Assembly: GCA_937967705.1 (NCBI GenBank)
Contig: CALCJG010000124.1
Coordinates: 1 to 8,580, forward strand
Reading direction: 5' to 3'
Origin: an uncultured Spirochaetia bacterium
Lineage (GTDB): Bacteria > Spirochaetota > UBA4802 > JAGODF01
Length of the DNA stretch: 8,580 nt
Made by a program: the position numbers and the translations under genes. The number at the start of each line of letters is the position of its first letter. The stretch's first letter is position 1. Below are positions 1 to 6,438 of this stretch, piece by piece. Below the pieces are notes generated by a model, which did not search any database, had not been told where the DNA came from, and was given only the letters and a program-made list of their open reading frames with translations.

Positions 1-48
1 CGAGATATCCACTCGTGACTGGAGTTCAGACGTGTGCTCTTCCGATCT
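1..48. other. Illumina TruSeq adapter/index read-through at contig end (not genomic)
   Basis: Bases 15-48 match the Illumina read-2/index adapter: they begin GTGACTGGAGTTC and end GCTCTTCCGATCT. Bases 1-6 (CGAGAT) are the last bases of the P7 arm, and bases 7-14 (ATCCACTC) sit where the index lies. Reverse-complemented, the index reads GAGTGGAT, which I recall as TruSeq index 23 with its trailing AT. This is untrimmed library sequence, and true contig sequence starts at about base 49. Any reading frame that starts in it (for example at base 32) is artificial. Confidence 0.97.
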
Positions 49-115
49 GAGGTTAAGGAAAACCGTCCGGCTACGCGCCTTCTGTTTCCCCTGCCTCATC
101 ATCGACAGTCACGAC

Positions 116-120
116 GGAGA
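116..120 (+). promoter_or_regulatory. Ribosome binding site that sets the AAA+ gene start
   Basis: GGAGA lies 7 bases before the ATG at 128. The frame stays open further left, but that part runs into the adapter. The site supports ATG 128 as the start. The 79 genomic bases between the adapter and this ATG show no clear promoter. Confidence 0.6.
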
Positions 121-127
121 ACGCACG

Positions 128-2092
128 ATGCCAAGCCAAAGGGATATCGAAGAAAAGGTCAAGTCCCTCCAGAACTGGCCTCTGGTTTCCAACAAGAAGC
201 TCCTTCTAGGCCGCATGAAGGATGCCCTGGAAAAAGAGGAAGGAGTGGAGGAACTGCTCGAAGGGCTCTACGAGGAGAAGAAATCTGCGGATTCAGAGAT
301 GGGTACCCAGGGGATACTGCTGCTGACGAGCAGCAAGCTGCTTTTCGTTTCCAGCGACAGCCGGGGCGGTCTGCGGGAAATGCCTTTTCCCGCCGTCCGC
401 TCCATGGGTTACGAGCGGGGTTTTGCTTCGGTGCGCATCACGGTGCAGGGGGAGTCCGATGCCCTCTCCTTCAAGTCCTTTGCCAACGAGGCGGCGGTCC
501 GCCGCTTCCTGGAGAAACTGGAGGTAAAGACGGGGCATCGGGCCCCGGATACCTCCGGAGAGAAGACTGCGGAGCTCGAAAAAATCACCGAACGCTTCCT
601 GGACCAGCTCTCCCGCCTGGAGGGGGCCGTGCCCCCGGTCAAGGGGAAGGACGGCGATAAAACCGATAAGCTGATCAACGAGATTACGGGCCTCAACTTC
701 CTGTTTACCGAAGCTAAAAAAATTAACGCTGCGCTCCGGGAGATGGAGGGTTCCGGGGACCTCCCGTCCTCCCGCGAGATGGTCTTCAATGATTTCGTAA
801 TACTCTCTTCCCTCTGCAGCATGGGGGATGCCTCCCTCTCCGGGGAGGAGCTCCTCTTCATGACCCTGGTGCTCCTGCCCCTGTATCCCGAACTGCAGGC
901 AGCCGCGGAAAAGAAACTCGCGGAGATCTTTTCCTTCGATTCCTTTCCCCTTCATCTCCGGCAGGAGATCATGGATCTCTGGGACCAAATTGCCCCCTGC
1001 ATGAAATCCGGCCGGGTCAAGGCGGATGCCGACGGACTGGCCTCGCTGCGAGCCGCCCGGGAGAAGGACAAGGCGGGGGGAACGGGGCTCTTCGACCGGC
1101 TGGCGTCCCTTTCCTATCTCTACTGCCAGTGCCTGATGAAGGCCGACGGTACCCTGAGCCCGGAGGAAGAGGAGAGGCTGCGGGAGATCCATTCCCTCAT
1201 CTACCGCCTGAGTCCCGAGAAAGCCGGGGAGGCGAAGGGGGAGGAGGGCAAAGAGAAGGAAGAGACCCTGGAAGAGGTGATGGCCAAAATCGACGAGCTC
1301 ATCGGCATGAAGAACATCAAGGAGGAGATACGCACCTTCATCAATCTCATCAAAGTGCAGAAGGAGCGGCGGGAGCGGAATCTTCCCATAACGCCCCTTT
1401 CCCTCCATGCCGTCTTCTACGGTCCTCCCGGCACCGGCAAGACCACCATCGCCCGCCTTCTGGGGAAGGTCTACAAATGCCTGGGCCTTCTGAGCAAGGG
1501 ACACCTGGTGGAGACCGACCGGGCCGGCCTCGTGGCGGGCTATGTAGGCCAGACGGCTATAAGGGTGGACGAGGTAATTCAGAAGGCGCTGGACGGCGTG
1601 CTCTTCATCGACGAGGCCTATACCCTGGCACCGGGGGAAAACGGCGGCAAGGATTTCGGACAGGAGGCCATCGACACCATGCTCAAGCGCATGGAGGATT
1701 ACCGGGACCGTCTGGTGGTCATCGTGGCGGGTTATCCGGATGAGATGAAGCGGTTTATTCAATCCAATCCCGGCCTCAAGTCCCGCTTCAGCCGGTATTT
1801 CTACTTCGAGCATTTTACGCCGGAGGAGATGATACAGATCTTCGATATCTTCTGCAAAAACGCCGCCTTCCAGGTGAAGCCCGAGGCGCGGGACAAACTC
1901 CTGCACCTGATCGAAGCCTATCACGCGGACCGGGACCGCACCTTCGGCAACGGTCGCCTGGTGCGCAATCTCTTCGAAAAGATAGTGGAGAGGCAGGCCA
2001 ACAGGATCGCCTCCCTGACGCCCCTTACCGACGAGATTCTGTGTGCTCTTACGGAAGAGGACATCCCCGAGCGGGAGGACATACGGCTGTAG
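128..2092 (+). CDS. CbbX/SpoVK-type AAA+ ATPase with N-terminal PH-like and TerB-like regions
   Basis: This is a 654-residue protein and looks complete. Residues about 380-654 are a CbxX/CfqX-type AAA+ module: Walker A GPPGTGKT (432-439), the family's AGYVGQT segment just after it, Walker B VLFIDEAY (491-498), sensor-1 VVIVAGY, an arginine finger in SRF (R553), and a sensor-2 GNGRLVRN (607-614). Residues about 55-135 have the pattern of a bacterial PH-like (YokE/bPH_3) domain, with QGILLLTSSKLLFV. The middle part (about 215-365) is helical and carries two TerB-like acidic signatures, GDASLSGEE (233-241) and ADGTLSPEE (339-347). A Lys/Glu-rich linker (365-385) joins it to the ATPase. Family members remodel protein complexes, for example Rubisco activation by CbbX, but no Rubisco is nearby, so the target is unknown. 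No signal peptide or membrane segment is visible, so it is probably cytosolic. The start at ATG 128 is chosen by its Shine-Dalgarno site; upstream codons lie in adapter. The AAA assignment is firm, while the PH-like and TerB-like calls are by eye. Confidence 0.9.
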   Translation: MPSQRDIEEKVKSLQNWPLVSNKKLLLGRMKDALEKEEGVEELLEGLYEEKKSADSEMGTQGILLLTSSKLLFVSSDSRGGLREMPFPAVRSMGYERGFASVRITVQGESDALSFKSFANEAAVRRFLEKLEVKTGHRAPDTSGEKTAELEKITERFLDQLSRLEGAVPPVKGKDGDKTDKLINEITGLNFLFTEAKKINAALREMEGSGDLPSSREMVFNDFVILSSLCSMGDASLSGEELLFMTLVLLPLYPELQAAAEKKLAEIFSFDSFPLHLRQEIMDLWDQIAPCMKSGRVKADADGLASLRAAREKDKAGGTGLFDRLASLSYLYCQCLMKADGTLSPEEEERLREIHSLIYRLSPEKAGEAKGEEGKEKEETLEEVMAKIDELIGMKNIKEEIRTFINLIKVQKERRERNLPITPLSLHAVFYGPPGTGKTTIARLLGKVYKCLGLLSKGHLVETDRAGLVAGYVGQTAIRVDEVIQKALDGVLFIDEAYTLAPGENGGKDFGQEAIDTMLKRMEDYRDRLVVIVAGYPDEMKRFIQSNPGLKSRFSRYFYFEHFTPEEMIQIFDIFCKNAAFQVKPEARDKLLHLIEAYHADRDRTFGNGRLVRNLFEKIVERQANRIASLTPLTDEILCALTEEDIPEREDIRL

Positions 2093-2098
2093 AAAGGA

Positions 2099-4288
2099 TC
2101 AGTCCGGTTTGGGCTTCCCGACAGCCTTCGGGATCTGCTTTTTGCAGGGTATGAGAGTCATATCCCCCTTCTTCTTCTGAACCGAGAAGACTTCCACGTT
2201 ATTGAACCCCTGACGGAAGCAGTTCTCGGGAAGCAGGAGGTAGAATTCGGTTTTACCCGAAGACGCTCTGTCCCCAACGGCGCTGCCCTGTATGATCCCG
2301 TTTACTGATATGATCAGATCACCGGGCCGTTTTCCCTTGCGGCTGTTGTCCATACGCCCGCTGACGAGACAGGGCAGAAAGCCCGATCTCCAGTCCACCG
2401 CTGTCAGGAGCTGTTCCTGGTCCAGTTGCAGGGGGAACTCATCATTTTCCGCTATCCTGAAATCCTTTATCGCCTTGCCTATCAGGTCGTCGTGGGGACC
2501 GATCCTGCGGTCGCTTTCGAAATCCTTTCCGGTTCCGAAGCGTTCGGCGCGGAGCTTGACGGATTCCAGCAGTTCCGGAAGGGTCAGGGGTTTGTAATCC
2601 TCGGAGCGGGGGGTTCCGTAAAAGGTAAAGACGGTGATCTTTTTCCGGCGTCCCTCATCGGGGCCGAAGGCGTCATAGCCCTTGCTCTTCCAGGGAAGGG
2701 TCAGGCCCGTTGCGGCGGCAATGGTGGGGACGATATCCACCGACTGCACCGGGATGTCCGTGGTGAGGCCGCTCTTCTGAAAGGGTTTCTTGATAAGGAG
2801 GGGCACATAGATGATGTCAGCCATATTTTCCCGGGAGAAGGAGCGTTTGTGAACGTTCTTGCGGAAACTGACGCCGTGATCGGCGGTGATGATGATCAGG
2901 GAGGAATCGAAGACCCCGGCCTTCTTCAAATGCTCCGCCAGGCGGCCTACCATTTTGTCCGCAAAGCCCACCTGCATCAGATGCCGGAGATGCGTGTGGG
3001 AGACGGCATATTTGGATCCGGTCCATCGGTTCGAAGACTTCTCCAGTCCCCGGAAGCCGTCATTGGCCAGGGTATAGACGCGGCCCGAGGGAGCGTAGCG
3101 CCAGGGATAATGGGGCAGGAGGATGTGCATGAAATAGAAGGTCGGTTTATCCGAGGGGAATATGGAACGGATGAACCGGCGGAATCTCAGGGAGTGATTG
3201 TCCGTGACCCGGGTCTTCCAGTATTTCTGCCAGTACTTGAAGGTGGCGGCGCCGGTCTCCGGGAGGGGTTGTTTGACGGAACCGAAACCGGACCAGGTGT
3301 CCGAGACCGAAGGAAGGTGGGCCGCCAGATCCGGCGGAGCCACGATGTTGAGGTAGAGATAGGCGATGTCCCTGAGTATCAGCTTCATCCGCTCCCTCCG
3401 GGGTATGTCCGGAGAAAGGTTGAGATGGCATTCCGGCGGTGCCAGACGCGTCAGGGTCTCGCTGGCCTTGACGGTATAGGTCCCGTTGAGCCATGTGAAG
3501 AGGTTTTCCTTGTTATCTGCCAGAAGGGGGAGCACGTGGCGGAAACGGGGGAGATCGGGGTATTTCCCCGTCAGGATCGCCGGTACGGCGGCGACAGTGG
3601 AATCGGATATGCTGGTATACTGCCGGAACCAGGTGGCTTCACGGGCCAGGGCGGCAAAATGGGGATAGCGTAGGCCGTCGATGTTCCCCTCGCTGTTGAG
3701 TAGGGAGGTGGTGGGGAATTCGTCGAAGACGATCAGGATGATGGGGGGCTGATAGTTCCCCTTTACCTGAGATGAGGTCACCTCCGTTATCCTGGGAAAT
3801 GCCAGCTTCTTTACGGGGGTAAAGAGAAGAAAGAATAACGGGAGAACGATCACCCCCAGGGAGAGATAGGTGAGAAACTCCCGGAAGCGCCCCAGAAAGA
3901 GATAGAGCAGGGTTATCCCCAGGGAGCCGGCAACGGCTGACAGGATGATCGGAAGAGCTGTGGTCATCCCGGCCATTTTACCCGCGGGGAGCAGCATTAG
4001 GAAGGAGAGAATCAGGATCAACAGGAGATGGAAACCCCGCGCCGCCTGCCTTGAAATGAGCCAGAGAAGGGAAAGCAGCCCGCTCAGAACCGCCGGCAGG
4101 GGGATCAGGAGGAGAAAGGTGAGGAGAAGTATGTCCACGCTGTCGGACCCGTGGGCGATGAAGAAACTCGCCTTGGCTCCCAGGCTGTTGTAAAGCGGCT
4201 GTGCGGCGGCAAAACCCGCCAGCAGGAAGAGCTGGGCTGTCATGAAGGGCAGAGAGTTGTAGGATTTGTCGTCTTTAAAGTAGTTCAC
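2099..4288 (-). CDS. Membrane-anchored sulfatase/alkaline-phosphatase superfamily enzyme (LtaS/OpgB-like)
   Basis: This is a 729-residue protein starting at GTG. The first ~160 residues hold about five hydrophobic helices (near 16-34, 51-79, 86-103, 108-132, 138-158). A soluble sulfatase-fold domain (about 180-540) follows, presumably on the outer side of the membrane. Metal-site motifs are visible: IVFDEF (D189, E190) at the start and ITADHG (D470, H471) near the end, with MHILLPHYPW between them. The nucleophile segment is SDSTVAAVPAILTG. Aligned on the final LTG, the residue at the catalytic position is T231. True sulfatases need Cys or Ser there, so this looks like a phosphotransferase or hydrolase of the LtaS/OpgB/EptA kind and not an FGly sulfatase. 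The C-terminal ~90 residues, with ISVNGIIQG and NNVEVFSV, look like a small beta-domain. The substrate is unknown; a lipid-linked or envelope glycan is plausible. It converges on the AAA+ gene with 6 bases between stop codons, so the two are unlikely to be co-regulated. Confidence 0.85.
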   Translation of the reverse strand: MNYFKDDKSYNSLPFMTAQLFLLAGFAAAQPLYNSLGAKASFFIAHGSDSVDILLLTFLLLIPLPAVLSGLLSLLWLISRQAARGFHLLLILILSFLMLLPAGKMAGMTTALPIILSAVAGSLGITLLYLFLGRFREFLTYLSLGVIVLPLFFLLFTPVKKLAFPRITEVTSSQVKGNYQPPIILIVFDEFPTTSLLNSEGNIDGLRYPHFAALAREATWFRQYTSISDSTVAAVPAILTGKYPDLPRFRHVLPLLADNKENLFTWLNGTYTVKASETLTRLAPPECHLNLSPDIPRRERMKLILRDIAYLYLNIVAPPDLAAHLPSVSDTWSGFGSVKQPLPETGAATFKYWQKYWKTRVTDNHSLRFRRFIRSIFPSDKPTFYFMHILLPHYPWRYAPSGRVYTLANDGFRGLEKSSNRWTGSKYAVSHTHLRHLMQVGFADKMVGRLAEHLKKAGVFDSSLIIITADHGVSFRKNVHKRSFSRENMADIIYVPLLIKKPFQKSGLTTDIPVQSVDIVPTIAAATGLTLPWKSKGYDAFGPDEGRRKKITVFTFYGTPRSEDYKPLTLPELLESVKLRAERFGTGKDFESDRRIGPHDDLIGKAIKDFRIAENDEFPLQLDQEQLLTAVDWRSGFLPCLVSGRMDNSRKGKRPGDLIISVNGIIQGSAVGDRASSGKTEFYLLLPENCFRQGFNNVEVFSVQKKKGDMTLIPCKKQIPKAVGKPKPD

Positions 4289-4295
4289 GGGTCGG

Positions 4296-4300
4296 CACCT
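4296..4300 (-). promoter_or_regulatory. Ribosome binding site supporting a GTG start
   Basis: On the minus strand AGGTG lies 7 bases before the GTG codon at 4288-4286. This supports the non-ATG start of the sulfatase-like gene. The next in-frame ATG is 15 codons further in and would cut into the first membrane helix. Confidence 0.5.
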
Positions 4301-4388
4301 GTCTTATGGTTTTTATATATACCGCCAATCGGGTATATGAAAGGATGCAGCAGCAATCGGCGGGTTTTTCTGGCCTGCCCGGGGGCAT

Positions 4389-4419
4389 GGATTGCCGTTT
4401 TGGTCCTCCAGAGCAATCC
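4389..4419. repeat. Inverted repeat with a competing third arm in the 4289-4479 gap
   Basis: GGATTGC (4389-4395) is complementary to GCAATCC (4413-4419), with a 17-base loop. A second copy of the outer arm, GCAATC (4353-4358), could pair with the same GATTGC. The two pairings exclude each other, as in switching leaders. The element lies 145-40 bases upstream of the orphan terminator hairpin when read rightward, and in the 5' leader of the sulfatase-like gene when read leftward. Function is unknown. Confidence 0.4.
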
Positions 4420-4435
4420 GTCTGCGGGAGTGTAT

Positions 4436-4476
4436 AAAGGGCTTGTAGGGACATCAAGCCCTTTTTTTTATTTTTT
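4436..4476 (+). terminator. Strong rho-independent terminator, best read rightward
   Basis: A 10-bp perfect stem AAAGGGCTTG (4436-4445) / CAAGCCCTTT (4455-4464) closes a 9-base loop. It is followed on the + strand by eight T, one A and six T (4462-4476). On the minus strand the same hairpin lies just after the NUDIX stop codon but is followed only by TTTATAC, so it would be a weaker terminator there. It may work both ways: ending NUDIX transcripts and stopping rightward transcripts that would run antisense into NUDIX. Confidence 0.75.
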
Positions 4477-4479
4477 CAA

Positions 4480-5013
4480 TCAGCGGGGCCGTTCGATGTA
4501 ATCCCTGAGTATATTCTGCACGGATTCAAAGCCGATCTCCTCCATTCTGAGGGAATCCGGCATGATGAAAACGACGCTCTCGATCTCATCCTCAAGGGAA
4601 AGCCGGTCCCAGTCTTCCACCCGGCAGAGAAAGGCCAGGTCCAGGGTATAGTAGTCCAGTCCTCCGTAGTTATAGCGGTTGGGGTAGCTGCGGAAGAAGC
4701 GGGGTTCGGTGATGTCCAGTCCCAGCTCCTCCTTGATCTCCCTCCGTAGGGCCGTCTCGGCCCTTTCCCGGGGATCAACAAAACCGCCGGGAAGATCCAG
4801 CATTCCCTTTCGGGGTTCCCGGGCCCTCCGGGTCAGGAGCAGGCCCTTTCCGGGCACGTCGATCACGGCGGCCACGGCAGCGGCGGCGTTGATGAAGTAG
4901 CGCAGGGTGCAGGCCCCGCAGAAGAGATGGAAAGGCCCCTCCTGCGCGAATCCCGGTGCGCCGCAGCGGGGGCAGAAGCGGAAGACGTTGAGAGGGGAGA
5001 GGTCCGCGGTCAT
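4480..5013 (-). CDS. NUDIX hydrolase with N-terminal zinc ribbon
   Basis: This is a 177-residue protein. A four-cysteine zinc ribbon comes first (C14, C17, C32, C35, as CPRCG and CGAC). It is followed by a NUDIX domain with a complete Nudix box, G77 to L99, fitting Gx5Ex7REUxEExGU (E83, R91, E92, E95, E96). NUDIX enzymes cleave nucleoside diphosphates linked to another group, using a divalent metal held by the box glutamates. The zinc ribbon recalls NudC (NADH pyrophosphatase), but NudC's SQPWPFP motif is absent. In its place is SYPNRYNYGG (109-118), which is usual in the zinc-ribbon NUDIX subfamily of unknown substrate. Two ATGs stand side by side (5016 and 5013). The Shine-Dalgarno site is 2 bases from the first and 5 from the second, so I take 5013. 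An extension upstream to 5136 is open but has low-complexity sequence unlike the family. It is divergent from purU and probably monocistronic. Confidence 0.88.
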   Translation of the reverse strand: MTADLSPLNVFRFCPRCGAPGFAQEGPFHLFCGACTLRYFINAAAAVAAVIDVPGKGLLLTRRAREPRKGMLDLPGGFVDPRERAETALRREIKEELGLDITEPRFFRSYPNRYNYGGLDYYTLDLAFLCRVEDWDRLSLEDEIESVVFIMPDSLRMEEIGFESVQNILRDYIERPR

Positions 5014-5018
5014 CATGA

Positions 5019-5025
5019 CTCCCCT
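5019..5025 (-). promoter_or_regulatory. Ribosome binding site choosing between twin ATGs of the NUDIX gene
   Basis: AGGGGAG on the minus strand is 2 bases from ATG 5016 and 5 bases from ATG 5013. The spacing favours the second ATG. Confidence 0.55.
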
Positions 5026-5109
5026 ATAGAACGGATCCCTCCCCCGGTCAAGAAAAATCCGGCGCCGCCCATCACCCCCGGCCCCGCCCCGCCGTGTCGG
5101 GAAAAAAGG

Positions 5110-5137
5110 TTGTGCCTCCGGTAAAGGGGGATACATT
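5110..5137 (+). promoter_or_regulatory. Possible sigma-70 promoter for purU
   Basis: TTGTGC (5110-5115) and TACATT (5132-5137) are separated by 16 bases, matching the -35 and -10 consensus at 3 and 4 of 6 positions. It sits 34 bases before the purU start in the divergent gap. This is a weak match, given only as the best candidate. Confidence 0.25.
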
Positions 5138-5158
5138 GTTGGAAGGCAGCTTTTTTTC

Positions 5159-5163
5159 AGGGG
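5159..5163 (+). promoter_or_regulatory. Ribosome binding site that sets the purU start
   Basis: AGGGG lies 2 bases before ATG 5166 and 8 bases before ATG 5172. The spacing favours ATG 5172. Confidence 0.55.
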
Positions 5164-5171
5164 TGATGTCT

Positions 5172-6017
5172 ATGAGCGGATCAAAGGGCGGCATTCTGCT
5201 GATCGACTGTGAGGACCGAACGGGCCTGGTCCACCATGTAACCGGGGTCCTGTACCGGAGGGGGCTCAACATCGTGAGCAATCATGAGTTTGTGGACCGG
5301 GATACCGGGCGCTTTTTCATGCGGACGGAGTTTGCCGGTGCCTGCGGGAGGGAACAGTTGGAGGCGGAACTCCGTTCCCTTCTCCCGGAAGGGGCCGGTG
5401 TGCGGTTTACCGACCGGGGGCCAAAGGGGATCGTTGTGATGGTGACCCGGGAGCACCATTGCGTGGGGGATCTTCTCCTGCGCCATGAGTTTCACCGTCT
5501 CAACGCCAGGATACTCGCCGTAGTGAGCAATCACGATGACCTCCGGTCCCTGACGGAGCGTTTTCATGTTCCCTTTCATCACGTCCCCCATGAAAACCGG
5601 TCCCGGGAGGACCACGAGCGGGAGATTCTCTCAGTTCTGGAAGCTTATAATCCCGCCTATATCGTCCTTGCCAAGTACATGCGCATCCTCTCCGACGGTT
5701 TTGTGAGCCGATATCCCGACAGGATCATCAATATACATCACTCTTTCCTGCCGGCCTTTAAGGGGGCACAGCCCTACCGCCAGGCGTACGAGAGAGGCGT
5801 CAAGATCATCGGCGCCACGGGGCATTTCGTCAATGGGAGCCTGGATGAGGGGCCCATCATCGCGCAGAGCGTCATTCCGGTGGATCACAGTCACGGGGTG
5901 GAGGATATGCAGCAGGCGGGGAGGGATGTGGAAAAGGTCGTCCTGGCAAGGGCGCTCAATCTGGTTTTGGACGACCGCGTCTTCGTCAACGGAAACAAAA
6001 CGGTCATATTCGATTGA
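5172..6017 (+). CDS. purU: Formyltetrahydrofolate deformylase PurU
   Basis: This 281-residue protein has almost the same length as E. coli PurU (280) and matches it end to end. It hydrolyses 10-formyltetrahydrofolate to formate and tetrahydrofolate in the cytosol, balancing the one-carbon pool and supplying formate for purine synthesis. The N-terminal ~80 residues are an ACT domain (ILLIDCEDRTGLVHHVTGVL). The C-terminal part is a formyltransferase domain with the hydrolase triad N187 and H189 in NIHHSFLPAF and D225 in LDEGPII. Other family blocks are VLAKYMRILS, YRQAYERGVKIIGATGHFVN and AGRDVEKVVLARAL. The start at ATG 5172 is preferred over 5166 by Shine-Dalgarno spacing, giving the usual family length; the frame is open back to 5094 but that part has no family match. 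It is divergent from the NUDIX gene and convergent with the MshEN gene, so it is probably transcribed alone. No frameshift or missing catalytic residue is seen. Confidence 0.96.
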   Translation: MSGSKGGILLIDCEDRTGLVHHVTGVLYRRGLNIVSNHEFVDRDTGRFFMRTEFAGACGREQLEAELRSLLPEGAGVRFTDRGPKGIVVMVTREHHCVGDLLLRHEFHRLNARILAVVSNHDDLRSLTERFHVPFHHVPHENRSREDHEREILSVLEAYNPAYIVLAKYMRILSDGFVSRYPDRIINIHHSFLPAFKGAQPYRQAYERGVKIIGATGHFVNGSLDEGPIIAQSVIPVDHSHGVEDMQQAGRDVEKVVLARALNLVLDDRVFVNGNKTVIFD

Positions 6018-6035
6018 GCGCCCGGAAAGGGAGGA

Positions 6036-6242
6036 TCAACTGGCCAGAGGGCAGACGCGCTCTTTCTGGAAGGTGAGGTATTCCTCGAGGTCCTGAGCGG
6101 ATACGTAGCCTTTGCTGACGAGAATCTCGCCGAGGATACCGCCTCTGCATTTCTGATGGCTGAGGCACTCGTCCAGCTGTTCCTGCGTGATCAGATTGTG
6201 ATTAACCAAAACACGGCCGATCTTGACTTTGTAGCACTTCAT
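6036..6242 (-). CDS. Small stand-alone MshEN (T2SSE N-terminal) domain protein
   Basis: This 68-residue protein is almost entirely one MshEN domain, the c-di-GMP-binding module usually found at the N-terminus of type II secretion and type IV pilus ATPases. Two 24-residue motifs, residues 7-30 (KIGRVLV...LSHQ) and 36-59 (ILGEILV...LTFQ), are separated by five residues (KCRGG), the spacing known for this domain. Differences from consensus are K7 where motif I usually has Arg, N16 where it usually has Gly, and I36 where motif II usually has Arg. Motif II keeps L37-G38 and G45. No ATPase, membrane segment or other domain is attached, so it would be a soluble c-di-GMP sensor or adaptor, or a degenerate relative that no longer binds. 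Four cysteines (C3, C26, C32, C64) are present. A good Shine-Dalgarno site precedes the ATG. It converges on purU with 18 bases between them. The upstream gap carries a strong leftward promoter and a long leader. Confidence 0.82.
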   Translation of the reverse strand: MKCYKVKIGRVLVNHNLITQEQLDECLSHQKCRGGILGEILVSKGYVSAQDLEEYLTFQKERVCPLAS

Positions 6243-6251
6243 TGTGTAAAA

Positions 6252-6257
6252 CTCCTC
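6252..6257 (-). promoter_or_regulatory. Ribosome binding site of the MshEN gene
   Basis: GAGGAG on the minus strand, 9 bases before the ATG at 6242. It is a strong Shine-Dalgarno match and supports that such a short gene is truly translated. Confidence 0.65.
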
Positions 6258-6294
6258 TATAGTATAAATTAATCCCTCCCCGGAATATCCTGAA

Positions 6295-6311
6295 AGCCCG
6301 AAAAACGGGCT
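6295..6311. repeat. Perfect hairpin in the MshEN gene leader
   Basis: AGCCCG (6295-6300) and CGGGCT (6306-6311) pair perfectly around a five-base loop (AAAAA on +, UUUUU in the leftward transcript). In the leftward transcript it is followed only by UUUC, so it is a poor terminator. It lies about 50 bases before the MshEN start and may shape the leader. Confidence 0.5.
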
Positions 6312-6384
6312 GTGATAACCGGTTGGGGATCGCTTGCAGTTAAAAGGGTACGCAGTTTCGTCAAGAGAGGATAAGAAAATGATG

Positions 6385-6402
6385 AATTATTGGTGAATAA
6401 TT
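6385..6402. repeat. AT-only palindrome near the leftward promoter start
   Basis: AATTATT (6385-6391) and AATAATT (6396-6402) form a perfect 7-bp inverted repeat around GGTG. It lies about 30-48 bases after the expected start of the leftward transcript, a position where a repressor operator could act. Confidence 0.4.
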
Positions 6403-6438
6403 TTCTATTTTAATCCAAAGCCCTCTTGGAAAATGGGG

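Noticed and set aside
32..127. N-terminal extension of the AAA+ gene from a GTG at base 32
   Set aside because: The start lies inside the adapter, and ATG 128 has its own Shine-Dalgarno site.
293..1924. Long open frame on the minus strand opposite the AAA+ gene
   Set aside because: It lies wholly opposite a well-recognised gene and has a composition expected from antisense reading of GC-rich codons, with no family match.
2116..2133. Inverted repeat TCCCGA/TCGGGA as terminator for the AAA+ gene
   Set aside because: Only 6 bp, inside the end of the convergent gene, and the T-run (2139-2143) is five bases away from the stem.
2426..3673. Long open frame on the + strand opposite the sulfatase-like gene
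   Set aside because: Antisense shadow: Gly/Arg/Val-rich with no recognisable motif, while the minus-strand frame has clear catalytic motifs.
4337..4498. Small + frame starting ATGAAAGGATGC
   Set aside because: No ribosome binding site, and the frame runs through the terminator and its T-tract, ending in the NUDIX gene.
6016..6062. GAGCGC/GCGCTC pair as a purU terminator
   Set aside because: Stem of 6 bp with a loop of 35 bases and only three Ts after it; likely chance.
6243..6432. A known c-di-GMP (GEMM) riboswitch ahead of the MshEN gene
   Set aside because: I looked for the conserved GEMM core by eye on the minus strand and did not find it; the leader is reported only as of unknown type.
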